A DNA stretch of 64,000 nt from Pseudoalteromonas shioyasakiensis (GCF_024518675.1 NZ_JANIGL010000002.1:434001-498000); one strand, 5' to 3'. Counted from the first letter of the stretch, positions 46,069 through 56,542 are shown. Numbers and translations are program-made. The notes: a model not told the origin generated them from the sequence alone.

Positions 46069-47268
46069 TTAAGCAACGGTAATATTGGCAAATTTACGTT
46101 TACCTACTTGGTAAATAGCCGTACTGCCTTTAGCAATCTCTAATTTTGAGTCTGTTACTTTTTCTTCACCGTTAATTTTAACTGCGCCTTGTTTGATCAT
46201 ACGCATCGCTTCAGACGTACTAGCAACTAATCCCGCTTCTTTAAGCATATTCGTTACAAACACAGTGTCTTCATCAATGGTTACTGTTACATCTGGGATA
46301 TCATCAGGTAATGCATTCTTTTGAAAACGCTTGATGAAATCTTCATGTGCGCCTTGCGCAGCGTCATCACTATGAAAACGAGCGATCAGTTCTTTTGCTA
46401 AATCAATTTTAATATCACGAGGATTTGTGCCCTGTGCTACTTTTTCTTTTAACGCGGCAATTTCTTCAATTGATAAGCTACTTAGTAAATCGTAGTAACG
46501 CCACATTAATTCATCACTAATTGACATCACTTTACCAAACATGTCATTCGGCGCATCTGTAATACCAATATAGTTGCCTAACGACTTAGACATTTTTTGT
46601 ACGCCATCGGTACCCTCTAATAAAGGCATCATTAGTACCGTTTGCGGCTTTTGACCTTCATCTTTTTGCAGCTCTCGGCCCATAAGCAGATTAAAACGCT
46701 GATCAGTACCACCTAATTCAACATCTGCTTCTAGCGCAACTGAATCCCAACCTTGTACTAATGGATATAAAAATTCATGAATAGCAATTGACTGGCCACT
46801 TGCATAGCGCTTTTTAAAGTCATCACGCTCAAGCATACGAGCCACAGTTTGACGTGCTGCTAATTTGATCATACCCGCTGCGCCTAAGTTTTCCATCCAA
46901 GATGAATTAAACGCAACCGTGGTCTTAGCTGGATCTAAAATTTTAAACACTTGCTCTTTATACGTTTCAGCATTTGCTAATACGTCATCTCGAGTTAGCG
47001 GCTTACGTGTTACATTTTTGCCTGTTGGATCACCAATCATACCGGTGAAATCACCAATTAAGAAAATCACCTCGTGACCTAAGTCTTGGAAGGTTTTCAT
47101 TTTATTAATTAACACTGTGTGGCCTAAGTGTAAGTCAGGTGCGGTTGGATCAAAACCCGCCTTGATCTTCAGCTTTTTACCAGACTTTAGCTTCTCGACT
47201 AATTCGTCTTCAATTAATATTTCTTCTGCACCGCGTTTAATCTCTGCTAGAGCGGTTTGTAAATCCAC
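46069..47268 (-). CDS. tyrS: Tyrosyl-tRNA synthetase
   Basis: This 399-residue class I synthetase has the HIGH-like motif HLGH at 47-50 ([14 protein letters not shown]), KMSKS in [11 protein letters not shown], and a C-terminal S4 RNA-binding domain ([18 protein letters not shown]). The start is GTG 47268 with GGAG 9 bp upstream. The sequence is of the long TyrS subgroup typical of marine gammaproteobacteria (399 residues, HLGH and an S4 tail). It is divergent from mepM, a common arrangement. Confidence 0.96.
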   Translation of the reverse strand: MDLQTALAEIKRGAEEILIEDELVEKLKSGKKLKIKAGFDPTAPDLHLGHTVLINKMKTFQDLGHEVIFLIGDFTGMIGDPTGKNVTRKPLTRDDVLANAETYKEQVFKILDPAKTTVAFNSSWMENLGAAGMIKLAARQTVARMLERDDFKKRYASGQSIAIHEFLYPLVQGWDSVALEADVELGGTDQRFNLLMGRELQKDEGQKPQTVLMMPLLEGTDGVQKMSKSLGNYIGITDAPNDMFGKVMSISDELMWRYYDLLSSLSIEEIAALKEKVAQGTNPRDIKIDLAKELIARFHSDDAAQGAHEDFIKRFQKNALPDDIPDVTVTIDEDTVFVTNMLKEAGLVASTSEAMRMIKQGAVKINGEEKVTDSKLEIAKGSTAIYQVGKRKFANITVA

Positions 47269-47418
47269 TGTGTATTACTCCAAAAAATTCAGTCAACCTA
47301 GGGATTCTAGCGTAAATTAGCGACAGTTTAAATCCACAAAACACTGGTATTAACGCTTTATTAGGTATATCCTGCAATATTAGTGATTAATTATCTTGAC
47401 AGCAGAAAAAGGCACGTT

Positions 47419-48732
47419 ATGGTTCACGTTGTGCACAAACTCCCAAAAAAACACAAATTGCTTATTCTAGGTTTGGTTTCTGCTATTGCTGCCCTGACTC
47501 TTATTCCTTCTGAAAAAGCAACCGCCTCTAAAGACAACAGTGCAGATGCGCTGGAAATTGGCAAGCGCTACGAGTTACAAATTAAAGTTGATGATGCTGA
47601 GCAATTAACTGAATTAAATTCGCAAGAAGACGCAGCAAAATTACCAGAATATGACCTAGTCGATTTTGAAGTAAAGAACGGTGACAATTTAGCACTTATC
47701 TTTAAGCGAGCGGGCTTTAACGCGCAGACCGTCCATAAATTACTGAACACCAATGCAGAAACTCGTAAGCTAACTAAAATTCACCCTGGTGAAATCCTTA
47801 GTTTTGCCACCGCCGAAGACGGCTCTTTAGCACAATTACGTTATGTTATTTCAAAGACAGATACTTTGTTTGTAACTTTAAACGAGGAAGGTAATTACGA
47901 TACCTCAATCGACAGCAAAGAAATTGAAACTTTAACTAAATCCACTGGTGGAGAAATCAGTAACAGCTTTTGGACCTCAGGTATAGCTGCAGGTTTAAGC
48001 GAACGCCAAATTATGAACTTTGCTGATATCTTTGGTTGGGACGTGGATTTTGCTAACGACATTCGTAAAGGTGATCAGTTTGGCTTAATTTATGAATCAC
48101 ATTATGTTGATGGCGAGTTTATTGGTACAGGTAAAATTATTGCCGCTGAATTTATAAATCAGGGTGAGCGTTATGCCGCTATTCGCCACAGCGATGGTAA
48201 TTTTTATACCCCTGAAGGCCGTAGCATGAAAAAAGCATTTTTACGTGCACCGGTTAACTTTAAATATATTAGCTCAAGTTTTAACCCGCGCCGCTTACAC
48301 CCTGTTACTGGGCAAGTGAAAGCGCACCGCGGTATCGATTACGCAGCACGTACTGGTACACCAGTTGTTGCGTCAGGTAACGGTAAAGTAATTAAATCAG
48401 GTTACAGCAAATACAATGGTAACTATGTATTTATTAGTCATGGCACACAATACGTGACTAAGTACTTACACTTAAACAAACGCGCAGTAAAAACTGGACA
48501 GAAAGTTAAGCAAGGCCAAAAAATTGGTACTGTCGGTGCAACAGGCCGCGTAACCGGCGCGCATTTACACTATGAGTTTTTAGTTAACGGCGTTCACCGT
48601 AACCCTAAGACTGTTAAACTTCCAAAATCTGAGCCTCTACCACGCGCAGAGCTTGCTAAGTTTAAACCAATTGCAGACACATTCTTAGCGCAGCTAGAGC
48701 GCAACAGAGAGCTACAGTTAGCGCTTAAATAA
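47419..48732 (+). CDS. mepM: Murein DD-endopeptidase, M23 family (MepM/YebA-like)
   Basis: About 437 residues from ATG 47419, which has AAAAGG 7 bp upstream; an in-frame GTG at 47383 is less likely. A membrane anchor near residues 15-32 is followed by an OapA/LysM-like region (LVDFEVKNGDNLALIFKRAGF; PGEILSFA). The C-terminal M23 domain carries zinc ligands in HRGIDYAARTGTPV (H..D) and GAHLHYEFLVNG (HxH). It cleaves peptidoglycan crosslinks to allow cell-wall growth. It is divergent from tyrS. The stop is immediately followed by a heptanucleotide repeat. Confidence 0.93.
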   Translation: MVHVVHKLPKKHKLLILGLVSAIAALTLIPSEKATASKDNSADALEIGKRYELQIKVDDAEQLTELNSQEDAAKLPEYDLVDFEVKNGDNLALIFKRAGFNAQTVHKLLNTNAETRKLTKIHPGEILSFATAEDGSLAQLRYVISKTDTLFVTLNEEGNYDTSIDSKEIETLTKSTGGEISNSFWTSGIAAGLSERQIMNFADIFGWDVDFANDIRKGDQFGLIYESHYVDGEFIGTGKIIAAEFINQGERYAAIRHSDGNFYTPEGRSMKKAFLRAPVNFKYISSSFNPRRLHPVTGQVKAHRGIDYAARTGTPVVASGNGKVIKSGYSKYNGNYVFISHGTQYVTKYLHLNKRAVKTGQKVKQGQKIGTVGATGRVTGAHLHYEFLVNGVHRNPKTVKLPKSEPLPRAELAKFKPIADTFLAQLERNRELQLALK

Positions 48733-48733
48733 T

Positions 48734-48789
48734 AGCTGTAAGCTGTAAGCTGTAAGCTGTAAGCTGTAAGCTGTAAGCTGTAAGCTGTA
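48734..48789. repeat. Heptanucleotide tandem repeat AGCTGTA x8
   Basis: Eight perfect copies start one base after the mepM stop codon, between the stop and its terminator. A short inverted match (TTACAGCTTA) lies at 48918-48927. Confidence 0.95.
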
Positions 48790-48801
48790 AGAAATTATAA
48801 A

Positions 48802-48833
48802 AACCGTTGTTACGTAAGTAGCAACGGTTTTTT
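48802..48833 (+). terminator. Terminator of mepM
   Basis: AACCGTTG and CAACGGTT form an 8-bp stem around TTACGTAAGTAG, with six T after it. The following 48840-48942 has no recognisable gene. Confidence 0.85.
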
Positions 48834-48942
48834 GTTGTGAGGGGGGATTTTTTCGTTGGGTTTCGCTGTACTCAATGCAGCTCATGTAGCCAAGTTTAAC
48901 GCCGAGCAGCTTAAAACTTACAGCTTAGCGCTCCCAGCTCCC

Positions 48943-48973
48943 CTGACGGCTGACGGCTGACGGCTGACGGCTG
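48943..48973. repeat. Heptanucleotide tandem repeat CTGACGG x4
   Basis: Four perfect copies plus a partial CTG end 5 bp beyond the stop codon of the small membrane gene on the other strand. This is the third heptamer repeat in the window, each with a different unit. Confidence 0.92.
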
Positions 48974-48977
48974 CACT

Positions 48978-49154
48978 CTACCGTACCAACATATAAATCA
49001 ACTGCACAACCAATGAAATCATGACTAATGGCCAAATATATTTCGCATATTTAGTTGCGCCCTCTAAGCCCATTTTTGATTGGTACTTTTCAAGTAGTGG
49101 CACAAGAATGACAAGTGCGACAAACAAAGAGATTAAAATCACAAAGATATTCAT
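48978..49154 (-). CDS. Small membrane protein (58 aa), unknown function
   Basis: A 58-codon frame starts at ATG 49154 with a strong ribosome site (AAGGAG, 5 bp spacing) and stops TAG at 48978. The product is hydrophobic at both ends: ILISLFVALVILVPLL, then a charged middle (EKYQSKMGLEG), then KYIWPLVMISLVVQLIYML. It therefore probably forms a two-helix hairpin in the inner membrane. I do not recognise the family. It lies downstream of the oadGAB operon on the same strand but beyond that operon's terminator. Confidence 0.65.
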   Translation of the reverse strand: MNIFVILISLFVALVILVPLLEKYQSKMGLEGATKYAKYIWPLVMISLVVQLIYMLVR

Positions 49155-49222
49155 ACCACTCCTTTTAAAATCAGGTTATTAGTAACAAAATTCGAGTATA
49201 CCTAAAAAGCAGGCAAAAAAAA

Positions 49223-49240
49223 GCGCAGTATAAACTGCGC
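49223..49240 (-). terminator. Terminator of the oadGAB operon
   Basis: Read leftwards, GCGCAGT and ACTGCGC flank TTAT and are followed by eight T. A second hairpin (GTACTCA / TGAGTAC, about 49273-49293) lies between it and the oadB stop. Confidence 0.88.
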
Positions 49241-49305
49241 CAGTCGGTTGGAAGTAAAAGTTTACTTCAGCAGTACTCAAAATGAATGAGTACCTGAGTT
49301 GTGTT

Positions 49306-50436
49306 TTAACCTACAAGTGCTAACAAGATACCCGCAGCGACAGCACTGCCAAGTACGCCTGCTACGTTTGGTCCCATTGCATGCATTAATAAGAAGTTAT
49401 GCGGGTTATTTTCAAGACCTACTTTATTAACAACTCGAGCTGCCATTGGTACAGCAGAAACACCTGCTGCACCAACTAATGGGTTTATAGGTGACTTGGA
49501 GAACTTATTTAAGCCTTTAGCCATAAACACACCTGATGCTGTACCAATAGAGAACGCGAGTGCTCCTAACGCTAAAATACCCAGTGTTTCTACAGTTAAA
49601 AACTTATCCGCGGCTAATTTAGACCCTACAGCTAAACCTAAGAAAATCGTGGTGATATTGATAATCTCATTTTGTGCACTGTTACTTAAACGATCAACCA
49701 CACCTGATTCTCGCATTAAGTTACCTAAACAAAACATACCGACTAATGGTGTTGCCGCAGGTAAAAACAGCATAGTTAAACCCAATACCATAAGAGGAAA
49801 AATAATCTTTTCCTTTTTCGATACAGTGCGCAACTGTGGCATTTGAATTTTACGTTCTTCTGGTGTTGTTAAGGCACGCATAATAGGTGGCTGAATAATT
49901 GGCACTAAGGCCATATACGAATAAGCAGCCACTGCAATTGCACCTAATAAATCTGGCGCTAACTTTGATGCTAAAAAGATAGCTGTTGGGCCATCGGCAC
50001 CACCAATAATTGCAATCGCTGATGCATCCTGCAGAGTAAACTCAAAGCCAGGCACATAGTTAAGTAAAATTGCACCGAATAAAGTAGCAAAAATACCAAA
50101 CTGAGCAGCTGCACCAAGTAACATCATTCGTGGGTTTGCAATTAATGCACTAAAGTCTGTCAGTGCCCCCACACCCATAAAGATTAATAACGGAAATACA
50201 CCGGTATCAATACCAATATGATAAACGTAGTACAGCAAACCACCAGGGTCTGATAAGCCCGCTACAGGGATATTCGTTAAAATAGCGCCAAAGCCTATTG
50301 GCAATAATAATAATGGCTCAAAGTTTCTTGAAATTGCGAGATACAACAATAAACACCCTACTGCGATCATGATCAATCCAGGAAAGGTGAAGTTTGCTAT
50401 GCCTGTCGCTTGCCAGAGGTTCAATACCGCTTCCAT
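49306..50436 (-). CDS. oadB: Oxaloacetate decarboxylase beta subunit (Na+ pump)
   Basis: This 376-residue integral membrane protein has the OadB pattern: [52 protein letters not shown], then the key Asp in [12 protein letters not shown] and the final [19 protein letters not shown]. It decarboxylates carboxybiotin and pumps Na+ outward. It is the last gene of oadG-oadA-oadB, 11 bp after oadA. The 376-residue length matches the vibrio-type shorter form. Confidence 0.97.
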   Translation of the reverse strand: MEAVLNLWQATGIANFTFPGLIMIAVGCLLLYLAISRNFEPLLLLPIGFGAILTNIPVAGLSDPGGLLYYVYHIGIDTGVFPLLIFMGVGALTDFSALIANPRMMLLGAAAQFGIFATLFGAILLNYVPGFEFTLQDASAIAIIGGADGPTAIFLASKLAPDLLGAIAVAAYSYMALVPIIQPPIMRALTTPEERKIQMPQLRTVSKKEKIIFPLMVLGLTMLFLPAATPLVGMFCLGNLMRESGVVDRLSNSAQNEIINITTIFLGLAVGSKLAADKFLTVETLGILALGALAFSIGTASGVFMAKGLNKFSKSPINPLVGAAGVSAVPMAARVVNKVGLENNPHNFLLMHAMGPNVAGVLGSAVAAGILLALVG

Positions 50437-50447
50437 CCTCTTTACTC

Positions 50448-52229
50448 CTAAGCCATAGCAATCATTGCATCGCCAGTGGCAACAGAATCGCCCTCAGCAA
50501 CTAAGATTTCAGCAATTGTGCCGCTGTTTGTAGCGCGAATTTCGGTTTCCATTTTCATCGCTTCCATGATCATCACGACATCACCCGCATTCACGGTTTG
50601 ACCTGCTTTCACTTTGATTTTGAAAATGTTACCTGCAAGTGGCGCATTCAATGTTTCACCAGATGCAACAGAGGCAGACTGTGGAATTAACTCACTGTCT
50701 TTGAGTGTAACTTCTTTTAACTCTCCACCTTGAGCAACAACAACGTCATATACCTTGCCATCAACTTTTACACTGTATTGCTCAGCTTTAACTGTCTTGC
50801 TATCAGGTTTACTGGTGCTCGGTTTCTCTTGCTTATTAGACTCAGCACTCGGAACTGCTTCAAATGCATCTGGGTTATTACGATTTTTAATAAACTTTAA
50901 GCCAATCTGTGGGAACAGAGCGTAAGTTAACACATCATCAATTTGCTCATCGGCAAGGTCTAAACCTTGTTCTTGTGCTTCTTTTAATAAGTCAGCTTGT
51001 AAGCTTTCAAGCTCTGGTTGTAATACATCTGCTGGGCGGCACGTAATTGCTTCACTACCATCAAGTACACGTTCCTGCAGCTCTTTATTCATTGGTGCTG
51101 GCGTTGAACCGTACTCACCTTTAAGTACACCCGCAGTCTCTTTAGTGATGGTTTTATAACGTTCGCCGGTCAGTACATTCAATACTGCTTGAGTACCAAC
51201 AATTTGTGACGTTGGTGTAACGAGAGGTAAATAGCCCAAATCTTCACGTACTCTTGGGATCTCAAGTAAAACCTGGTCCAATTTATCAGCAGCGCCTTGC
51301 TCTTTTAGTTGATTTTCCATATTGGTTAGCATGCCACCTGGCACCTGGGCTAACAATATACGGCCATCAACCCCTTTTAAACTTCCTTCAAATGCCGCAT
51401 ACTTTTTACGAACATCACGGAAGTAAGCTGCAATCTCTTCCAGCTGATTTAAATCAAGCTCGGTATCACGCTCAGTGCCTTCAACAATAGAAACGATAGT
51501 CTCAGTCGCACTATGACCATAGGTCATACTCATAGACGAAATAGCGGTATCAAGCATATCAATACCCGCATCAATGGCTTTTTGGTAGGTTGCAGTGCTT
51601 AAACCAGTTGTTGCGTGACATTGCATTGCGATAGGAATAGAAACGGTTTCTTTTAGCCCTTTGATCAATTGCTCACAATCATAAGGTTTAAGCAAACCAG
51701 CCATATCCTTAATACAGATTGAGTGACAGCCTAAATCTTCTAATTGCTTAGCCAGCGTCAACCACATATCAAGTGTATGAACTGGGCTCACAGTATATGA
51801 AATAGTTCCTTGTGCATGTGCACCGACCTTTACCGCAGCTTTAATAGCGGTCTCAAGGTTGCGAACATCATTCATAGCATCAAAAATACGAAAAACATCA
51901 ACACCATTTTTATGTGCGCGCTCAACAAACTTTTCAACAACGTCATCCGCATAATGACGATAACCTAATAAGTTTTGACCACGAAGTAACATTTGTTGCT
52001 TCGTATTAGGCATGGCTTTTTTAAGCGCACGTATACGCTCCCATGGATCTTCGCCTAGATAACGAATACACGAATCAAAGGTGGCTCCACCCCAAGATTC
52101 AATTGACCAATAACCTGCATTATCCAGTTTTTCTGCAATGGGTAGCATATCGTCTAAACGCATGCGTGTTGCTAATAAAGATTGATGTGCGTCTCTGAGT
52201 ACTAGCTCAGTTAATTTTAATTTAGCCAT
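50448..52229 (-). CDS. oadA: Oxaloacetate decarboxylase alpha subunit
   Basis: This 593-residue protein has an N-terminal carboxyltransferase TIM barrel with the metal site around [13 protein letters not shown] and [11 protein letters not shown], an assembly domain, an Ala/Pro/Lys-rich linker (about 475-500) and a C-terminal biotinyl domain with the biotin lysine K559 (EAMKMET). It transfers carboxyl from oxaloacetate to biotin, producing pyruvate. It is 10 bp after oadG and 11 bp before oadB. Confidence 0.98.
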   Translation of the reverse strand: MAKLKLTELVLRDAHQSLLATRMRLDDMLPIAEKLDNAGYWSIESWGGATFDSCIRYLGEDPWERIRALKKAMPNTKQQMLLRGQNLLGYRHYADDVVEKFVERAHKNGVDVFRIFDAMNDVRNLETAIKAAVKVGAHAQGTISYTVSPVHTLDMWLTLAKQLEDLGCHSICIKDMAGLLKPYDCEQLIKGLKETVSIPIAMQCHATTGLSTATYQKAIDAGIDMLDTAISSMSMTYGHSATETIVSIVEGTERDTELDLNQLEEIAAYFRDVRKKYAAFEGSLKGVDGRILLAQVPGGMLTNMENQLKEQGAADKLDQVLLEIPRVREDLGYLPLVTPTSQIVGTQAVLNVLTGERYKTITKETAGVLKGEYGSTPAPMNKELQERVLDGSEAITCRPADVLQPELESLQADLLKEAQEQGLDLADEQIDDVLTYALFPQIGLKFIKNRNNPDAFEAVPSAESNKQEKPSTSKPDSKTVKAEQYSVKVDGKVYDVVVAQGGELKEVTLKDSELIPQSASVASGETLNAPLAGNIFKIKVKAGQTVNAGDVVMIMEAMKMETEIRATNSGTIAEILVAEGDSVATGDAMIAMA

Positions 52230-52239
52230 GAGTCACCCC

Positions 52240-52485
52240 TTATGATTTTTGTTTGTTTTTGTACTGAGCGATTGCAGCACTGATAGCAGCAACGTGTGCA
52301 GCTGGCACACCTTGGGCTTTAATAGATGGTGTACGAGCGGCTTGAACCACAGGCTCTTCAAAGCGGCCCATTATTTTAGACATAAAAATAATTGCTGAAA
52401 TTAACAGCGATAAGAATACGAAAACGCCCACCATTCCAGTGATCATTAAATTTGCTGCTGTAGCAAGTAATTGGCCTATGTCCAT
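52240..52485 (-). CDS. oadG: Oxaloacetate decarboxylase gamma subunit
   Basis: This 81-residue protein has one N-terminal membrane helix (LMITGMVGVFVFLSLLISAIIFM) and a short cytoplasmic tail (GVPAAHVAAISAAIAQYKNK), as in OadG. It anchors the alpha subunit to beta and helps bind zinc. It is the first gene of the operon. Confidence 0.93.
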   Translation of the reverse strand: MDIGQLLATAANLMITGMVGVFVFLSLLISAIIFMSKIMGRFEEPVVQAARTPSIKAQGVPAAHVAAISAAIAQYKNKQKS

Positions 52486-52610
52486 GCTGCTCCCCTTGAT
52501 TATTAAAGTATTGTGTTAATTCGCCACCAAAAAACAGGTAGAAAATCACTTTATATAAATAATTATTCACCAATCATATCAAAGAACCAGACCAAGTCCA
52601 ACACTTTGTA

Positions 52611-52627
52611 AATTGGTAAAACCAATT
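52611..52627. promoter_or_regulatory. PdhR-like operator 1 upstream of oadG
   Basis: AATTGGTAAAACCAATT is a perfect 7-bp inverted repeat around three bases, with the core of the PdhR/GntR-family consensus TTGGTnnnACCAA. It lies 126 bp upstream of oadG. Confidence 0.6.
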
Positions 52628-52812
52628 AATAATAAACTAACATACCCACATCAAACTTAACACTCTACATTTTGTTATTATTTTCCGGGATATAGACAAT
52701 AAAAATAATGAATATAGTTAAAAGTTATAACTATCTAGATAGAAAATCATAGATCAAGTACCTTTTTTCACTAATCACTTCATAAACAGGAGATAAAACA
52801 AGCCACAAGTTA

Positions 52813-52829
52813 AATTGGTCTGACCAAGA
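52813..52829. promoter_or_regulatory. PdhR-like operator 2 upstream of oadG
   Basis: TTGGTCTGACCAA (13-bp palindrome, with AA before it) repeats the same TTGGTnnnACCAA core 202 bp from the first site. It lies between divergent oadG and the DUF1328 gene. The rest of 52486-53018 is A+T-rich with no other recognisable gene. Confidence 0.55.
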
Positions 52830-53018
52830 ACCTATGAATTTAAAGAGTTAATTTCTAAGAACAAGAATAAGTTACACGCAACAAAGTAAATATTACTTGA
52901 AACACCTAATCTTAAGAGTCAAAAAAAACCGTAAGCTCCTGAAAATTAATAATTAAAAATCATGGCATGCAACTAGCATTATCTTTTTTGTACAATTTAA
53001 CAAACCAAGGAGACGACA

Positions 53019-53189
53019 ATGTTACGCTGGACAATTACATTTTTAGTTATTGCACTTATTGCTGCAGTGTTAGGTTTTGGTGGTATCGCAGGTGCCGCAG
53101 CAGGAATTGCCAAAATTATATTTTTTATCTTTTTAGTATTATTAGTTATTTCACTAGTTTCAGGTGCGCTACGAGGCAAAACACCTTAG
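53019..53189 (+). CDS. DUF1328 (YtjA-like) small membrane protein
   Basis: A 56-codon frame starts at ATG 53019 with AAGGAG 7 bp upstream. The product has two hydrophobic helices separated by a Gly/Ala turn ([21 protein letters not shown]) and ends LRGKTP, as in the DUF1328/YtjA family of small stress-induced inner-membrane proteins. Biochemical function is not known. A small lipoprotein gene follows after 49 bp in the same direction. Confidence 0.88.
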   Translation: MLRWTITFLVIALIAAVLGFGGIAGAAAGIAKIIFFIFLVLLVISLVSGALRGKTP

Positions 53190-53238
53190 TCGAAACACAA
53201 ACATACTAATTTATTTATTATTTACAAGGAATTACATT

Positions 53239-53430
53239 ATGAAATCTACAACAGTTAAAACAGCCGTTATCGCACTATTTGCTAGTTTTTTTATTATGGG
53301 TTGTGAAGACAATCACGCAGAAGAGGCTGGTGAGCGCATTGATGAAGCTGTAACAGACGTACAAAATGGTGTTGAAGACGCCTGTGAAGAAGTTAAAGAA
53401 GGCGTAAACGCTGAAGAAACTAACTGTTAA
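53239..53430 (+). CDS. Small acidic lipoprotein (63 aa)
   Basis: It starts at ATG 53239 (AAGGA 8 bp upstream). The signal peptide ends with lipobox FIMGC, then a short acidic helix-forming tail with repeated EE/VxD patterns (GERIDEAVTDVQNGVEDACEEVKEG) and cysteines. It resembles small envelope-stress lipoproteins that follow DUF1328 genes, but no function is established. A terminator closes the two-gene unit. Confidence 0.78.
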   Translation: MKSTTVKTAVIALFASFFIMGCEDNHAEEAGERIDEAVTDVQNGVEDACEEVKEGVNAEETNC

Positions 53431-53454
53431 TCCATAATTAATAGTGAATAAAAA

Positions 53455-53478
53455 ACGACTCAACTGAGTCGTTTTTTT
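53455..53478. terminator. Bidirectional terminator before pdxJ
   Basis: ACGACTC and GAGTCGT flank AACT; an A-run lies before and a T-run after. It ends the small lipoprotein transcript and lies 11 bp from the convergent pdxJ stop. Confidence 0.88.
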
Positions 53479-53488
53479 AATTCACAGC

Positions 53489-54220
53489 TTAAGCTCTTGC
53501 TTCAAGCATTAAGCGTTTCATATCGCGAACGGCTTTATCAAGGCCATCAATGGCTGCACGGGCGATTACCGCATGGCCAATATTGAGCTCATAAATCTCT
53601 TTCATCGCAGCAATAGGCTTAACGTTATGATAATGCAGGCCATGTCCTGCGTTTACCGTCAATCCTAAGCCTGCCGCGTATTCAACACCTTGACGAATAT
53701 GCTCAAGCTCTTTTTCCATGTCAGTGTCATTTTCGGCATCTGCATATGCGCCGGTATGAATTTCAACATAAGGGGCATTACATGCTTTCGCTGCATCTAG
53801 CTGGGCTTTATCTGCATCAATAAATAATGAAACTTTAATACCTGCCGCGGATAGTTTTGCTGTAGCTGCTTTAATTTTTTCAAGATTGCCGACCACGTCT
53901 AAGCCGCCTTCAGTGGTAAGCTCTTCACGCTTTTCTGGCACTAAACATACATATTCAGGTTTAACGTCCAATGCGATATCAAGCATTTCATCTGTCACGG
54001 CAATTTCTAAATTCATGCGTGTTTGAATTGTTTTGGCCATAACATAAACATCGCGATCTTGAATATGACGACGATCTTCACGCAGGTGGATTGTAATACC
54101 ATCAGCGCCAGCATGTTCTGCAACACTGGCTGCATGAGCAGGATCAGGGTAATTTGTTCCGCGTGCTTGGCGTAAAGTTGCTATATGATCAACGTTAATA
54201 CCTAAAAGAATGTCTTTCAT
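53489..54220 (-). CDS. pdxJ: Pyridoxine 5'-phosphate synthase PdxJ
   Basis: This 243-residue TIM-barrel enzyme shows [22 protein letters not shown] (active-site His and Arg), [16 protein letters not shown] and [11 protein letters not shown] near the C-terminus. It condenses deoxyxylulose phosphate with 3-amino-2-oxopropyl phosphate to make pyridoxine phosphate. It is the distal gene of recO-pdxJ, 16 bp after recO. Confidence 0.97.
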   Translation of the reverse strand: MKDILLGINVDHIATLRQARGTNYPDPAHAASVAEHAGADGITIHLREDRRHIQDRDVYVMAKTIQTRMNLEIAVTDEMLDIALDVKPEYVCLVPEKREELTTEGGLDVVGNLEKIKAATAKLSAAGIKVSLFIDADKAQLDAAKACNAPYVEIHTGAYADAENDTDMEKELEHIRQGVEYAAGLGLTVNAGHGLHYHNVKPIAAMKEIYELNIGHAVIARAAIDGLDKAVRDMKRLMLEARA

Positions 54221-54236
54221 TTTTTACCTATATTAA

Positions 54237-54923
54237 TTATTTAATAAAAAGCTCGCGGCTTTTTAATGGTTTTTTACCAAGCAGTGGCTTCATTAAGTGT
54301 CGGCTCAACTGTTTTGCCATATATAGCACATCAGGCGCACTAAAGTCATGATCTGCAATTGCATTTAGTTGTGCACCAGTAAATCCACTGCCTTTTAAAT
54401 CCTGAATCACAAAGCCATATTCAGCAAAATAACTATACGTGTGCGCCGCATCAATTGGATCGCCCGCCGCATCAAAAGTAAAATCAACACCATAGCCCAG
54501 CAACTCTAGTAACTGAAACTCATAAGAGCGTAGTACGGCTTGTAAGTTCGGATGCTGGTTTAGTTGCCTAAGGTGAGTTTTATATAGCTGATAAGCATGA
54601 TCAATTGGCTCATTAATTGGCACAATTCGGTTAGTGAGTTCATTTAAATAAAAGCCACAGTAAAGCTGATCACCCACAAGCGGAGATTGTGTACCGTGCA
54701 ATTCAAAACGTTGAATATATTTTAAATCGTGCTTACCAGTATAGTTAACTAGTAAAGTTTGGAAGGGTTGTAATTGTGCTTTATGTTTTGTTGCTTGTCG
54801 GCCACTAATACGGGCTAACATGCGTAACTGACCAACGCCTTCTACCAGCATATCTAGCATTACTTGTGAGTCACTATAAGGACGTCGGTGTAATAAATAT
54901 GCTGTATAGAAGTCGCTATCCAT
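54237..54923 (-). CDS. recO: DNA repair protein RecO
   Basis: This 228-residue protein has an N-terminal OB-fold (AYLLHRRPYSDSQVMLDMLVEGVGQLRMLARI) and a helical C-terminal part with FQLLELLGYGVDF. It loads RecA on single-stranded DNA with RecR. The usual zinc cysteines of some RecO proteins are absent, as in other gammaproteobacteria. It lies 19 bp after era and before pdxJ. Confidence 0.94.
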   Translation of the reverse strand: MDSDFYTAYLLHRRPYSDSQVMLDMLVEGVGQLRMLARISGRQATKHKAQLQPFQTLLVNYTGKHDLKYIQRFELHGTQSPLVGDQLYCGFYLNELTNRIVPINEPIDHAYQLYKTHLRQLNQHPNLQAVLRSYEFQLLELLGYGVDFTFDAAGDPIDAAHTYSYFAEYGFVIQDLKGSGFTGAQLNAIADHDFSAPDVLYMAKQLSRHLMKPLLGKKPLKSRELFIK

Positions 54924-54942
54924 GGGCTATTATCGACAAAAG

Positions 54943-55875
54943 TTAATCTTCACCATAGCCTAAACTACGCAGAGCTCGTTCATCGTCAGCCCAACCAGAT
55001 TTTACTTTTACCCAAAGCTCTAAGAACACTTTGTTATCCAGCATTTCTTCAAGATCTTTACGTGCTTCACGGCCAATAACTTTGAGCTTTTCGCCTTTGT
55101 TACCTATAACCATGCGTTTTTGAGTTTCACGCTCAACCAAGATCAAACCATTGATATGCCAAACACCGTTGTCTTGCCATTTAAACTGCTCGATTTCAAC
55201 AGTCACTGAGTACGGTAGCTCTTCACCCATAAAGCGCATCAGCTTTTCACGAATAACTTCAGCTGCCATAAAGCGCATAGAGCGGTCTGTTACATAGTCA
55301 TCAGGAAAGTAAAACTCACACGGTGGAAGGCGTTTCGTTACTTCATCTTTGATCAAGTTAATATTTTTACCCTGTGTCGCTGACACTGGCATAATACCGA
55401 CAAAATCAAATTTGTCGCCTAACCACTTCATATGCGGAAGCACTAAGTCTCGGTCTTTCACTTGGTCAATTTTATTAATGACTAATAATACGGGTTTGCC
55501 ACTTTGGCTTACTTTGTTGAGTACCATTTCATCATCGGCATTCCAATGAGTGCCTTCAACAACAAAAATAATGAGCTCTACATCACCAATAGAACTTGAC
55601 GCCGCACGGTTCATTAAACGATTAATAGCGCGCTTTTCTTCAACGTGTAACCCTGGAGTATCAACGTAGACAGCTTGATGCTGCCCTTGTGTATGAATAC
55701 CCATAATACGGTGACGTGTTGTTTGTGGTTTACGCGAGGTAATACTAACTTTTTGCTCAATGATTTCATTAAGTAAAGTTGATTTACCAACGTTAGGACG
55801 ACCAACAATGGCTATCATGCCACAAAAGGTATCTAGCTCACCTTCATGAGGTTGGATCAGTGTATCAAGATTCAT
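54943..55875 (-). CDS. era: GTPase Era
   Basis: This 310-residue GTPase has the P-loop [12 protein letters not shown], switch region [17 protein letters not shown], the NKID specificity motif (VINKIDQV), and a C-terminal KH domain ([17 protein letters not shown]). It acts in 30S ribosome assembly near the 16S rRNA 3' end. It overlaps rnc by 11 bp and precedes recO by 19 bp. Confidence 0.98.
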   Translation of the reverse strand: MNLDTLIQPHEGELDTFCGMIAIVGRPNVGKSTLLNEIIEQKVSITSRKPQTTRHRIMGIHTQGQHQAVYVDTPGLHVEEKRAINRLMNRAASSSIGDVELIIFVVEGTHWNADDEMVLNKVSQSGKPVLLVINKIDQVKDRDLVLPHMKWLGDKFDFVGIMPVSATQGKNINLIKDEVTKRLPPCEFYFPDDYVTDRSMRFMAAEVIREKLMRFMGEELPYSVTVEIEQFKWQDNGVWHINGLILVERETQKRMVIGNKGEKLKVIGREARKDLEEMLDNKVFLELWVKVKSGWADDERALRSLGYGED

Positions 55876-56542
55876 TTTTGAGTATCTTCAATGCTTTTTC
55901 AGCGGCTTTTTGCTCGGCTTTACGACGTGAGCTACCTACTGAGATAATGCTATCCATACCTTCAACAATACATTCAACCGTGAATGTTTGATTGTGTGCT
56001 TGGCCTTTCGTATCAACCACGGTATAACCTGGCAGCGATAATTTACGGGCTTGTAGGTACTCTTGCAGTAAGGTCTTAGGATCTTTTTGATTGAGGCCTG
56101 GTGAAATTGCATCAAGGCGTGCTTCGTACCATTGTAAGATCAGCTCACCACATACATCAATACCAGAGTCTAAGAAGACAGCACCGATAATTGCTTCTAC
56201 TGCATCTGCAAGCGTAGACTCGCGTCTAAAGCCACCACTTTTCAGTTCGCCTGGACCTAAACGTAAATAGTCACCTAAACCAAATTCAAGGCCAAACTCA
56301 GCCAAAGTTTGACCACGCACTAAAGTAGAGCGCATACGGCTTAAGTCACCTTCACGGGCTTTTGGAAACTTGCTATAAAGTGCATTGGCAATGACGAAGC
56401 TAAGAATTGAGTCTCCTAAAAACTCTAAGCGCTCATTATGCTGCCCTTTATGGCTACGATGGGTCATTGCCTGCTCAAGTAAACCTTGATCAGTAAATGT
56501 ATACCCTATTTTGTTATATAACTCTGTTACATTTTTTTTCAT
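55865..56542 (-). CDS. rnc: Ribonuclease III
   Basis: This 225-residue protein has the RNase III signature [11 protein letters not shown], the second acidic site [15 protein letters not shown], and a C-terminal double-stranded-RNA-binding domain ([18 protein letters not shown], then [15 protein letters not shown]). It processes rRNA precursors and some mRNAs. It overlaps era by 11 bp and lies 2 bp after lepB. Confidence 0.98.
   Translation of the reverse strand: MKKNVTELYNKIGYTFTDQGLLEQAMTHRSHKGQHNERLEFLGDSILSFVIANALYSKFPKAREGDLSRMRSTLVRGQTLAEFGLEFGLGDYLRLGPGELKSGGFRRESTLADAVEAIIGAVFLDSGIDVCGELILQWYEARLDAISPGLNQKDPKTLLQEYLQARKLSLPGYTVVDTKGQAHNQTFTVECIVEGMDSIISVGSSRRKAEQKAAEKALKILKNES

Noticed and set aside
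52967..53209. An 80-codon plus-strand frame overlapping the DUF1328 gene.
   Set aside because: The DUF1328 frame at 53019-53189 has the better ribosome site and a recognisable family pattern in another frame.
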